Source: RGIG3009 sp964390295 (GTDB taxonomy: Bacteria; Bacillota; Clostridia; Oscillospirales; Acutalibacteraceae). From it: a stretch of DNA of 29,572 nucleotides. The stretch spans positions 1 through 29,572 of the forward strand of contig CAYMHR010000015.1 of the NCBI GenBank assembly GCA_964390295.1, read 5' to 3'. Position numbers and translations under genes: made by a program. Under the pieces are notes generated by a model. That model saw only the letters and a program-made list of their open reading frames with translations, did no database searches and was not told where the DNA came from. Of this stretch, positions 14,357 to 21,511 are shown piece by piece. Position 1 is the stretch's first letter. Every line of letters begins with the position of its first letter.

Positions 14357-14390
14357 TGCGACAGAAACGGCAAAGGACAAGCATTATAAT
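14357..14390 (+). promoter_or_regulatory. Candidate Spo0A-activated sigma-A promoter of spoIIE
   Basis: A perfect TATAAT (14385-14390) has no -35 box at 17 bases, but GCGACA (14358-14363, four of six consensus bases) lies 21 bases upstream. On the minus strand the same place reads TGTCGCA (14363-14357), six of seven bases of the Spo0A box TGTCGAA. The long spacer with an overlapping 0A box is the known design of Bacillus spoIIE and spoIIG promoters. Confidence 0.6.
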
Positions 14391-14420
14391 GACAGTATCA
14401 AGATATGGTGGTGAAGGGAT

Positions 14421-16754
14421 ATGAAAAGCACAAAGTCTAGTGGTTTTGCCTCTCCGGTTGGTAAGGAACGCCGACTGGGAGAGGAAGCGCGCCGTCGGCT
14501 GTGGTATTTGGTTGGTGGTGTTGCTTTCGGTTTTCTTTTACCGTGTGCAACGGTATATGGCGATTTGGCGCCGTTCGGCATCGGCTTGGTAGCATCAGTA
14601 ACGGGAAGTGGGTCGGTTTTGATCGGGATGGCTACTCTGGCTGGTTATTTGGTGCAGCGCACAGCGGATTCGTTGCGATATCTTGCCGCTATACTCACCG
14701 TGGCGGGACTGCGTTGGGCAGTCGGTGGATTTCAGCGAGTAACGCGGTCGCGTCTCTTTTCTCCGGCGATTGCTTTTTTGGCAACGGTTATTACCGGAAG
14801 TGCGCTGTGGCTTGGCAAAGAACCATCCTTTTTAAGTATACTCACTATCCTCTCGGAAAGCTTGCTGGCGGGTGGTTTCGCCTTTTTTACCTCCACGGTT
14901 TGTCGTGAGCTGACCGCTACCGATCACGGTGTACTGTCGGAAGAAGCAAGGGTGTGTCTGCTATTGCTGTTTTCCGTGGCGATGATGGCGCTGTTTACGC
15001 TGGAATGGGGTGGCATCGCACCGGCTCGAATCGTTGCCATGGTATTTCTGCTGCTTGCTTCGCGCACGGCAGGACCGCTCGGCGGCGGAATTTCCGGGAT
15101 TGCTATGGGTACCGCCTTGCTTATCAGCACGCCTTACTATGCTTTTTTAACGCCGGCTTATGCCTTGGGTGGCTTACTGTCCGGACTTCTTTCGGGTCGG
15201 AGTAGGGTTATGTCCGCTCTTATGTTACTGGTGGCAACCGGAATCGTCGCCGTACCCTCCGGCAACGAGGAGCCTGTTGTAGTAGCGCTGTATGAGGCGG
15301 TGGCCGCCGGCGTCATATTTTTGGTACTTCCGCCGTCTGCCGACATCGTGACCGACTGGATGTTTCACACTGCCAGACGACTGCCGGAGGTGCGTTCGGC
15401 GCGTCAGGCGGTAGCACTGAAAATAGATCATGCCGCTTGTGCAGTAGCCGAGGTAGCTGGCACCGTGGACGAGGTTTCGACACAGTTGTCGGGCTTGGGT
15501 GCGCCCGATCCGGGTAGTGCATATCGCGCCGCAACGGATGAGGTTTGCCGTACCTGTCCGTCGCGCATTTCCTGTTGGCAACGGTACTTTTCCGATACCA
15601 TGGATTCGTTGAACCGATTGACGCCGATGTTTCGCGAGCAGGATACCCTCTCTGTCGAACAGCTTGTTGGTCGCTTGGCGACACACTGTGTGCGAAAAAC
15701 CGAGCTGGTTGCACGCCTTAACGTCGGTTATCGGGAATATCGAGTTAGAGAAAGTGCCTTTCGCAGGCTGAACGAGCTGCGAGCGGTGATAACCGATCAA
15801 TTTTCCGCCACGGCACAGCTCCTTTCCGAATTTTCCGAGGCCCTGGTGCAACCGGAATGGAGCGACGTGGAAACCGCATCACGTATCCGCGATGAACTGG
15901 AAAATCAGAACGTTCGCGTGCGGCAGGTCGTCTGCCGCCTAGACGAGCGGAGTCGCATGGAGGTTGAAATGGTACTGGACGGCAGATATAAGATGAAAAG
16001 GCGCGACGAGTTCAGCCAACGGATGGGCAACCTGTGTGGTCGCTGTTTTGCCTTGCCGGTGATCGAGTACGCCGACCGCGTAACGCGCATTTCGTTCACA
16101 GAGCGCCACCGACTTCGCGTGGCTGTCGGCGAAGCGCAATTGCGATGCGATGGTGAACAGCTTTGCGGTGATGCTTACGAGTGCTTTCAGGACGGTACCG
16201 GGCGATCGCTGGCGGTTTTAAGCGACGGCATGGGCAGCGGCGGACGCGCAGCAGTGGACAGTGCCATGACGGCGCGCTTAGCGGCGCGACTCTTGAAGGC
16301 AGGCTTTGGTAACGAAAGTCTGTTGAGACTGATCAATACCGCCTTGATGGCAAAATCCGAGGACGAAAGTCTCTCAACGTTGGATATCGCCGCCATCAAT
16401 CTGTTTACCGGCGATCTGGAACTGCTCAAGGCGGGGGCAGGCCTTTCGTTGTTGTATAGCAAGGGGCGCGTGTGTCGTCTGAACGAATCCAGTTTGCCGC
16501 TGGGGATTCTGCGAGAGTTGTCGTTTGCCTGTACGCGCGATCGGCTGACCGAGGGAGACGTTCTGGTGATGATGAGTGACGGCGTCAGCGACAACGGCGT
16601 GGAGTGGATCGAGGAGTTGTTGCGTGATTACGATCGAGAAGCCGGGGGAATGCAGGGGTTGGCGCAACTGATAGCCGATACCGCCCGCGATCGTCAACCG
16701 ACCGAAAAAAGTGACGATATCACGGTAATTACGTTGGGTGTTTATCACGCTTAA
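14421..16754 (+). CDS. spoIIE: Stage II sporulation protein E (membrane-bound PP2C phosphatase)
   Basis: SpoIIE dephosphorylates SpoIIAA in the forespore and so releases sigma-F, and it localises to the asymmetric septum. The 777-residue protein has an N-terminal region of about ten membrane segments (roughly residues 25-330), a regulatory central region with a four-cysteine stretch (CRTCPSRISCW, near 375-390), and a C-terminal PPM/PP2C phosphatase from about 560. Phosphatase motifs are CGDAYECF (near 580), LSDGMGSG (near 600), MSDGVSDNG (near 718) and the final DDITVI, which supply the metal-binding aspartates. GAAGGGAT precedes the ATG. Length is slightly below Bacillus SpoIIE. It is a single-gene unit with a Spo0A-like promoter. 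It shows that the organism is, or descends from, an endospore former. Confidence 0.96.
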   Translation: MKSTKSSGFASPVGKERRLGEEARRRLWYLVGGVAFGFLLPCATVYGDLAPFGIGLVASVTGSGSVLIGMATLAGYLVQRTADSLRYLAAILTVAGLRWAVGGFQRVTRSRLFSPAIAFLATVITGSALWLGKEPSFLSILTILSESLLAGGFAFFTSTVCRELTATDHGVLSEEARVCLLLLFSVAMMALFTLEWGGIAPARIVAMVFLLLASRTAGPLGGGISGIAMGTALLISTPYYAFLTPAYALGGLLSGLLSGRSRVMSALMLLVATGIVAVPSGNEEPVVVALYEAVAAGVIFLVLPPSADIVTDWMFHTARRLPEVRSARQAVALKIDHAACAVAEVAGTVDEVSTQLSGLGAPDPGSAYRAATDEVCRTCPSRISCWQRYFSDTMDSLNRLTPMFREQDTLSVEQLVGRLATHCVRKTELVARLNVGYREYRVRESAFRRLNELRAVITDQFSATAQLLSEFSEALVQPEWSDVETASRIRDELENQNVRVRQVVCRLDERSRMEVEMVLDGRYKMKRRDEFSQRMGNLCGRCFALPVIEYADRVTRISFTERHRLRVAVGEAQLRCDGEQLCGDAYECFQDGTGRSLAVLSDGMGSGGRAAVDSAMTARLAARLLKAGFGNESLLRLINTALMAKSEDESLSTLDIAAINLFTGDLELLKAGAGLSLLYSKGRVCRLNESSLPLGILRELSFACTRDRLTEGDVLVMMSDGVSDNGVEWIEELLRDYDREAGGMQGLAQLIADTARDRQPTEKSDDITVITLGVYHA

Positions 16755-16769
16755 AGATATATAAACAAA

Positions 16770-16806
16770 ACAGCACCCTTCCGTCGCAACGGCGGAAGGG
16801 TGCTGT
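16770..16806. terminator. Bidirectional terminator between spoIIE and the dehydrogenase gene
   Basis: A perfect 14-base-pair stem (16770-16783 with 16793-16806) with a nine-base loop separates the converging genes. The minus-strand side is followed by TTTTGTTTATAT and is the better terminator; the plus side has CTTACGTTTG. Confidence 0.8.
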
Positions 16807-16816
16807 CTTACGTTTG

Positions 16817-17767
16817 TTAATCTACACGGTTGCGACGCTGTCCATGGAAGAAGGAAGCAATATTGGCGGTGACCTCCTCCACACACCGCACGCGTGCTTC
16901 GTAGGCGCCCCATGCCATGTGAGGCGTCAGGCATACGTTGTCCAGTCCGCGAAGGCACTGAAACGGATGCTCCGGGGGAAACGGCTCCGTGGAATACACG
17001 TCCACGCCCAAGCCGCCGAGTTGTCCGCCCAGCACCGCCTGTGCCACTGCCTGTTCGTCGGTTACGGCACCGCGTGCCACGTTGATCAAAATGGCATCGG
17101 GTTTCATCAGCGACAGCCGTTCCGCGTTGATGGCACCGCGCGTTTCATCGGTCAATGGCACGTGAATCGACAGAATATCCGAGTGCGCGCATAGCGTATC
17201 GAGGTCCGTGACGATGCGATCGGGGAGAGGGGTGCGTTTGCAAACCATCACGCGACAGCCGAGGGCTTCCGCTATCGCAGCAACACGTGCACCGATATTG
17301 CCATAACCAAAGATGCCCCACGTTTTGCCACGTAGCTCGTGAAACGGTGGATTCAAGTGATTGGGCATCCCATGAGCGGTGTAGAGTCCGTCGTCCACGT
17401 ATCGCTTGTACGTTGGCAAACGGTTTACCAGCGACAACGCCATAGCAACGGTCAGTTGTGCTACCGAATCGGTGGAGTATCCCACGACGTTGCACACGGC
17501 GATACCGCGTTGACGACAGTAGTCAACGTCTACGTTGTCCACACCGGTAGCGGTCACGCAAATCAGCCGCACGCTTCCGGTGTTCGGAAAGGTAAAGGGG
17601 TTGATCTTTACCTTGTTCAAGATCAGTACCTCACAACCGCGGCTGCGCGTTTCCAGCTCTTCCGGTGTACGCGTCAGCTCGTAGCGATGCACGGTTCCGA
17701 ACTGTTCCAGTACGGACAAGTCCAAATCGTTGTTCAGAGTGGCGGCATCCAAAATAGCCAGTTGCAT
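16817..17767 (-). CDS. D-2-hydroxyacid dehydrogenase (glycerate dehydrogenase-like)
   Basis: The 316-residue enzyme belongs to the D-isomer 2-hydroxyacid dehydrogenases that interconvert 2-oxoacids and D-2-hydroxyacids, and is closest in feel to hydroxypyruvate reductase/glycerate dehydrogenase. TATGVDNVD (73-80) and the Rossmann motif GYGNIG (154-159) are present, with the catalytic set R232 (NVARGAV), E261 (STEPF) and H283 (TPHMAWG). The second strand ends VCKRT with no acidic residue, which hints at NADP(H) rather than NAD(H). The frame extends seven codons upstream into thrS, but the ATG at 17767 begins the first strand. It starts one base after the thrS stop, so it must be translated from the same T-box-controlled transcript. 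Confidence 0.9.
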   Translation of the reverse strand: MQLAILDAATLNNDLDLSVLEQFGTVHRYELTRTPEELETRSRGCEVLILNKVKINPFTFPNTGSVRLICVTATGVDNVDVDYCRQRGIAVCNVVGYSTDSVAQLTVAMALSLVNRLPTYKRYVDDGLYTAHGMPNHLNPPFHELRGKTWGIFGYGNIGARVAAIAEALGCRVMVCKRTPLPDRIVTDLDTLCAHSDILSIHVPLTDETRGAINAERLSLMKPDAILINVARGAVTDEQAVAQAVLGGQLGGLGVDVYSTEPFPPEHPFQCLRGLDNVCLTPHMAWGAYEARVRCVEEVTANIASFFHGQRRNRVD

Positions 17768-17768
17768 A

Positions 17769-19700
17769 TCAGCGTACCTTGTCGGCAACTTCCTTGAGCG
17801 CCTTGGTCACGAAGGCATCCAGCGTCATGGTCCCGATATCGCCATCCTTGCGTGAACGCACAGAAACCAAGCCGGCTTCCGCTTCGCGCTCACCGATAAT
17901 CAACATATACGGCACCTTCTGCATCTGTGCTTCGCGGATTTTATAGCCGATTTTTTCGTTACGCATATCGGTTTCAGCACGCAGACCGTACTTTTTCAGC
18001 TCGTCGGTGATTTCAACGGCCTTATCCATCATTTTTTCAGACAGCGGCAACACGCGGACCTGTTCAGGTGCGAGCCACAATGGGAAGGCACCGGCGTACT
18101 TTTCAATCAAATAGGCGAGCGTGCGCTCGTAGCAGCCGAGCGAGGTGCGGTGAATAATGTAAGGTCGCACCTTTTGACCGTTTTGATCGATGTAGGACAT
18201 ATCAAACTGCTCTGCCAACAGCTGATCTACCTGAATGGTTACGATGGTATCTTCCTTGCCGAACACGTTTTTATACTGAATATCCAGCTTCGGACCGTAG
18301 AAGGCGGCTTCGTCGATGCCGATCGTGTATTCCACACCGAGATCGTCCAAAATTTTTCCCATGATCCCCTGTGCTTCGTCCCACTGCTCCGGCGTACCAA
18401 TGTACTTTTCGCGGTTGTTGGGGTCCCATTGCGAGAAACGGAAGGTGCAGTCCTCCAGCATTCCTACGGTGTCCAGTACGTATTTGGCCAGCTCCAGGCA
18501 TCCCTTAAATTCTTCTTCCAGCTGGTCGGGACGCAAAATCAGGTGGCCTTCGGAAATGGTGAATTGGCGCACGCGGATCAAACCGTGCATTTCACCGCTA
18601 TCTTCGTTACGGAACAGCGTGGAGGTTTCCCCCAAACGCATCGGAAGATCGCGGTAGGAGCGCATACGGTTCAAAAACACCTGGTATTGGAACGGGCAGG
18701 TCATCGGACGCAGAGCGAAGCACTCTTTCGTCTCGTCCTGCGGATCACCCAGCACAAACATGCCGTCCAGATAATGATCCCAGTGACCGGAAATCTTGTA
18801 CAGATCGCTCTTGGCCATCAGGGGCGTCTTGGTAATCAGGTAGCCGCGCTTTTGTTCTTCATCCTCGATCCAACGCTGTAAAAGCTGAACGATGCGAGCA
18901 CCCTTCGGCAACAGGACCGGCAAACCCTGGCCGATTATGTCCACCGTAGTGAACAGCTCAAGCTCGCGACCGAGCTTGTTATGATCACGCTTGCGCGCTT
19001 CTTCCAACCGCGCCAAGTGTTCTTCCAACTCGGAGGCCTTCGGGAAGGCAATACCGTATACGCGCTGTAGCATTTTGTTGTTGGAATCACCGCGCCAATA
19101 GGCACCGGTAGCACTGAGTAGCTTAACCGCCTTCAGACGGCCGGTGTCCATCAGATGCGGGCCGGCACACAGATCGGTAAAGTCGCCCTGACGGTAAAAG
19201 GAAATTTCAGTGTCGTCCGGCAATGCTTCGATCAATTCCTGCTTGTACGGCTCCTCTTTCATAAACTCCAGCGCTTCGTCGCGCGGCAACGTGAAGCGTT
19301 CCAGCGGCAGAGCCTCTTTGATGATTTTTTTCATTTCCGCTTCAATCGCGGTAAGATCGTCGGCAGAAAAGCCGGAGGGATGATCAAAGTCGTAATAAAA
19401 GCCGGTATCCACCGAAGGTCCGATCGTCAGCTTGGTGTCCGGCCACAACCGTTTCACCGCCTGTGCCATGGCGTGGGAAGCCGTGTGCCAGTAGGCGCGC
19501 TTGCCATCCGGATCGTCGAAGGTCAAAATTTCTACGGCACAGTCCTCGGTGAGGGCGGAACGCAGATCAACGACCTTGCCGTTTATGCGGGCGGCGCAAG
19601 CATTGCGATATAGGCTCATAGACAGCTCGCGGCAAAACGCTTCCACCGTTGTTTGCTCGGTTTGGCAGATACTGCCGTCTTTCAAGGTGATATTCAACAT
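17769..19700 (-). CDS. thrS: Threonyl-tRNA synthetase
   Basis: The 643-residue class II synthetase charges tRNA-Thr. The N-terminal TGS domain (1-62) is followed by the editing domain with HTASH (72-76) and LCAGPH (C178, H182), which hydrolyses Ser-tRNA-Thr. The core has motif 1, then zinc ligands C335, H386 and H517, matching the known Cys/His/His set, and the anticodon-binding domain from about 545. Motif 2 reads TLFRNEDSGEMHGLIRVRQF and the zinc cysteine lies in MTCPFQYQ, unlike the common bacterial forms (HRYE and NCPGH), so it belongs to a divergent ThrRS branch. AAAGGAGAG precedes the ATG. Expression is controlled by the upstream T-box, and the dehydrogenase gene is coupled behind it. 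Confidence 0.97.
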   Translation of the reverse strand: MLNITLKDGSICQTEQTTVEAFCRELSMSLYRNACAARINGKVVDLRSALTEDCAVEILTFDDPDGKRAYWHTASHAMAQAVKRLWPDTKLTIGPSVDTGFYYDFDHPSGFSADDLTAIEAEMKKIIKEALPLERFTLPRDEALEFMKEEPYKQELIEALPDDTEISFYRQGDFTDLCAGPHLMDTGRLKAVKLLSATGAYWRGDSNNKMLQRVYGIAFPKASELEEHLARLEEARKRDHNKLGRELELFTTVDIIGQGLPVLLPKGARIVQLLQRWIEDEEQKRGYLITKTPLMAKSDLYKISGHWDHYLDGMFVLGDPQDETKECFALRPMTCPFQYQVFLNRMRSYRDLPMRLGETSTLFRNEDSGEMHGLIRVRQFTISEGHLILRPDQLEEEFKGCLELAKYVLDTVGMLEDCTFRFSQWDPNNREKYIGTPEQWDEAQGIMGKILDDLGVEYTIGIDEAAFYGPKLDIQYKNVFGKEDTIVTIQVDQLLAEQFDMSYIDQNGQKVRPYIIHRTSLGCYERTLAYLIEKYAGAFPLWLAPEQVRVLPLSEKMMDKAVEITDELKKYGLRAETDMRNEKIGYKIREAQMQKVPYMLIIGEREAEAGLVSVRSRKDGDIGTMTLDAFVTKALKEVADKVR

Positions 19701-19727
19701 AAGGCAACTCTCCTTTCAAAATACAAA

Positions 19728-19760
19728 CAAAAAAGCCCCGTCCCGGCAAAGGGACGAGGC
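19728..19760 (-). terminator. T-box-controlled terminator before thrS
   Basis: Minus-strand stem GCCTCGTCCC with GGGACGGGGC (one G-U pair), a six-base loop and TTTTTTG. It overlaps the 3' end of the T-box leader and lies 28 bases before the thrS start. Confidence 0.9.
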
Positions 19761-19965
19761 AAACAGCCACGTGGTTCCACCCTTATTCCGCAGTGAAGCA
19801 CTGCGCTTGAGGTCACTGATAACGGGGTGCACCGGCTTCCTTTTGTTAAAACGCCCGGAAGCGCTCCGGGGTGGTAACGATCTGCGTTTTTCTACGCCCC
19901 TTTCAGCAACCGGGCGCTCTCTGAAGAAAAACCGTGCAAACCGCCGTCCCCATCAACGCGTTATG
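19728..19965 (-). promoter_or_regulatory. T-box leader of thrS (tRNA-Thr sensing)
   Basis: On the minus strand the leader contains the T-box core GGGTGGAACCACG (19782-19770), the most conserved element, which pairs with the free tRNA 3' end. The distal part of stem I shows AGAGAG and the GGTTGCTGAAAG loop typical of the AG bulge and apical loop. A likely specifier is ACC at 19875-19873, a threonine codon in the region following the distal loop; a second ACC follows at once, so the exact codon is not certain. The leader ends in a terminator whose 5' arm can be captured by the antiterminator. Uncharged tRNA-Thr should permit read-through. Confidence 0.93.
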
Positions 19966-19970
19966 CTAAT

Positions 19971-19999
19971 ATGGTACCACGAAAGCGGTTTCTTGTCAA
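19971..19999 (-). promoter_or_regulatory. Sigma-A promoter of thrS
   Basis: On the minus strand TTGACA (19999-19994) and TACCAT (19976-19971) are separated by 17 bases. The start near 19964 fits the 5' end of the T-box. Confidence 0.8.
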
Positions 20000-20027
20000 G
20001 AATTTTTACTTTTTTCTCAAAATCCGG

Positions 20028-20056
20028 TTGCATTTTTTCGGAAAGAGGTCTATACT
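20028..20056 (+). promoter_or_regulatory. Sigma-A promoter of the cobalamin unit
   Basis: TTGCAT (20028-20033), 17 bases, TATACT (20051-20056). It points away from the thrS promoter, with 28 bases between the two -35 boxes. Confidence 0.8.
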
Positions 20057-20104
20057 CATCTTGCATCGTGAGTAAGGCTTACGGTGCGTACAAAACCGCA
20101 TAGT

Positions 20105-20275
20105 GGGAACTTCAGGTGCGTTGCCGTGCGCGGCAACCCGAACAAGGAAGAGGGGTGCGAATCCCCCGCGAACCCGTCGCTGTATTCAGGTGACTGTCGT
20201 CTCATTGGTGCCACTGAGAAATCGGGAAGGCGAGACGGCGAGACCTGTGAGCCAGAAGACTTGCCTGAACGTGGT
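20105..20275 (+). promoter_or_regulatory. Cobalamin riboswitch
   Basis: The conserved B12 box AGCCAGAAGACTTGCC (from 20250) is present, together with the GCCACTG element (20210 region) and the GGTGCGAATCC-type core upstream. The closing helix pairs TTCAGG (20111-20116) with CCTGAA (20264-20269). Together these identify an adenosyl- or methylcobalamin-sensing riboswitch. It lies between its own promoter and a terminator hairpin, so bound cobalamin should reduce expression of the two downstream genes. Confidence 0.93.
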
Positions 20276-20307
20276 CGTGCAGAAGCTACGAGCGTTGGCG
20301 ATGGCAC

Positions 20308-20342
20308 AGGAAAAGCCGATTCCAGCAAAGGCTTTTCTTTGT
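20308..20342 (+). terminator. Riboswitch expression-platform terminator
   Basis: A ten-pair stem (20308-20317 with 20330-20339, including one G-U) with a 12-base loop merges into a T-rich tract. It lies between the riboswitch and the ribosome binding site of the first gene, as expected for a transcriptional off-switch. Confidence 0.65.
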
Positions 20343-20397
20343 CGTCCTTTTTTCTGCCGCCGTTATCTCACGCGGGAAGAAGAAAGGATGTTTTTGT

Positions 20398-20889
20398 ATG
20401 AAAAACAAAAAACGATGGGGACTCGTCCTCGGTTCCGTGTTGCTGGTAGTGCTGGTACTGGCGTTCGCATGGATCTATCAAGCCAATTATCCTTCCGCTG
20501 GTAAGGATACTGGTACGAATCAGACAACGGCTACGACCGTTGCACCGACCGGTAACGGTACTACGGATGCGCCGGATACCGACGCGAACACGCCGGTCTA
20601 CGATAAGACGATCACGGTCAAGATCGTGTATGACGGCATTTCCAAAGAAGTGAATATCTCGACCAATGCCAATTATCTCAAGGGCGCATTGGACGAGCAA
20701 AGCTTGATCGAAGGTACCGGCGAGGGGGATATGTTCTTTATTACCACCGTTGACGGTCGCGTTGCCGACAGTGGCAAACAGGAGTGGTGGTGCATCACCA
20801 AGGGTGGCGAAATGCTGATGACCGGCTGTAGCACCACCCCGATTGCCGATGGTGAAACGTTTGAGTTGACTCTCACGACCGGCTGGTAA
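20398..20889 (+). CDS. Membrane-anchored DUF4430 (transcobalamin-like) protein, predicted cobamide binder
   Basis: The 163-residue protein has a basic start, one membrane segment (about 8-26) with no lipobox cysteine, a Thr/Ala/Pro-rich linker (about 35-66) and a C-terminal DUF4430 domain. The domain shows TITVKIVYDG at its start, the GDMFFITTVDGRVA strand pair, EWWCITKGGEML and a final GETFELTLTTGW; C132 and C144 could form a disulfide outside the cell. DUF4430 resembles the small beta domain of transcobalamin and intrinsic factor. The cobalamin riboswitch upstream and the ECF S component four bases downstream suggest it captures a cobamide and hands it over. AAAGGA lies nine bases before the ATG. 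Family is fairly sure; ligand is inferred. Confidence 0.85.
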   Translation: MKNKKRWGLVLGSVLLVVLVLAFAWIYQANYPSAGKDTGTNQTTATTVAPTGNGTTDAPDTDANTPVYDKTITVKIVYDGISKEVNISTNANYLKGALDEQSLIEGTGEGDMFFITTVDGRVADSGKQEWWCITKGGEMLMTGCSTTPIADGETFELTLTTGW

Positions 20890-20893
20890 GGCG

Positions 20894-21406
20894 ATGAGAG
20901 TTCATCGACTGGACTTGTATCGACTGGTACTGATGGGCTTGTTGGGAGCATTGCTGTTCGTTTCGCAGGTCGCGTTGGCGTGGCTGCCCAATATTGAGAT
21001 CGTTTCGGTGTTGCTCATCACCTACGTGCGCGTATACGGCATGAAATCTTTGTATCCGCTATACGTATTCGTTGTGCTGGAGGGCTTGCTCTACGGCTTC
21101 GGTCAGTGGTTTCTCAATTACCTTTACGTTTGGCTACCGCTGTTGTTGATCGCATGGGTGTTTCGCCGTATGCGGTCGCCGTTCGGTTGGGCGCTTATTA
21201 ACGCCACGTTTGGATTGTTTTTTGGAGCCTTGTGTTCGGTGCTGTATTTGGTGATCGGTGGCCCGTCCACCATGATCGCCTATTGGATCAGCGGCATCAC
21301 GTTCGATTTGCTGCACTGCGGCGGCAATTTTATCACCGCGCTGGTGCTGGCAGAGCCTTTGTACCAACTGCTGTCACGACTGGATCGTCAGCTAACCCGA
21401 TTTTAA
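20894..21406 (+). CDS. ECF transporter S component, predicted cobalamin or cobamide specific
   Basis: A 170-residue membrane protein with about six hydrophobic segments, the size and shape of an ECF substrate-binding S component. The N-terminal helix LVLMGLLGALLFVSQVAL carries small residues like the A-x3-A motif that docks on the EcfT subunit. The segment IEIVSVLLITYVRVYGMKSLYP and the loop IGGPSTMIAYWISGITFDLLH are typical of the fold. No ATPase or EcfT gene is present, so it must share a general ECF module encoded elsewhere. The ATG is four bases after the DUF4430 stop, and GGTAAGG overlaps that stop. The riboswitch control points to cobalamin or a precursor such as cobinamide; other substrates are not ruled out. 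Confidence 0.85.
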   Translation: MRVHRLDLYRLVLMGLLGALLFVSQVALAWLPNIEIVSVLLITYVRVYGMKSLYPLYVFVVLEGLLYGFGQWFLNYLYVWLPLLLIAWVFRRMRSPFGWALINATFGLFFGALCSVLYLVIGGPSTMIAYWISGITFDLLHCGGNFITALVLAEPLYQLLSRLDRQLTRF

Positions 21407-21410
21407 GTCA

Positions 21411-21447
21411 AAAACCGTCCGGAGGAATCCGGACGGTTTTACTTTTT
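21411..21447 (+). terminator. Intrinsic terminator of the cobalamin unit
   Basis: A perfect 12-base-pair stem (21411-21422 with 21429-21440) with a six-base loop is followed by ACTTTTTG. Confidence 0.88.
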
Positions 21448-21449
21448 GG

Positions 21450-21478
21450 TTGACTTTACATTGAAATGCGTTTACAAT
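21450..21478 (+). promoter_or_regulatory. Sigma-A promoter of the lipoprotein/two-component operon
   Basis: TTGACT (21450-21455), 17 bases, TACAAT (21473-21478), directly after the preceding terminator. Confidence 0.8.
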
Positions 21479-21511
21479 AGAGTTGTATAGTAATATCAAG
21501 GAGGGAACTGC

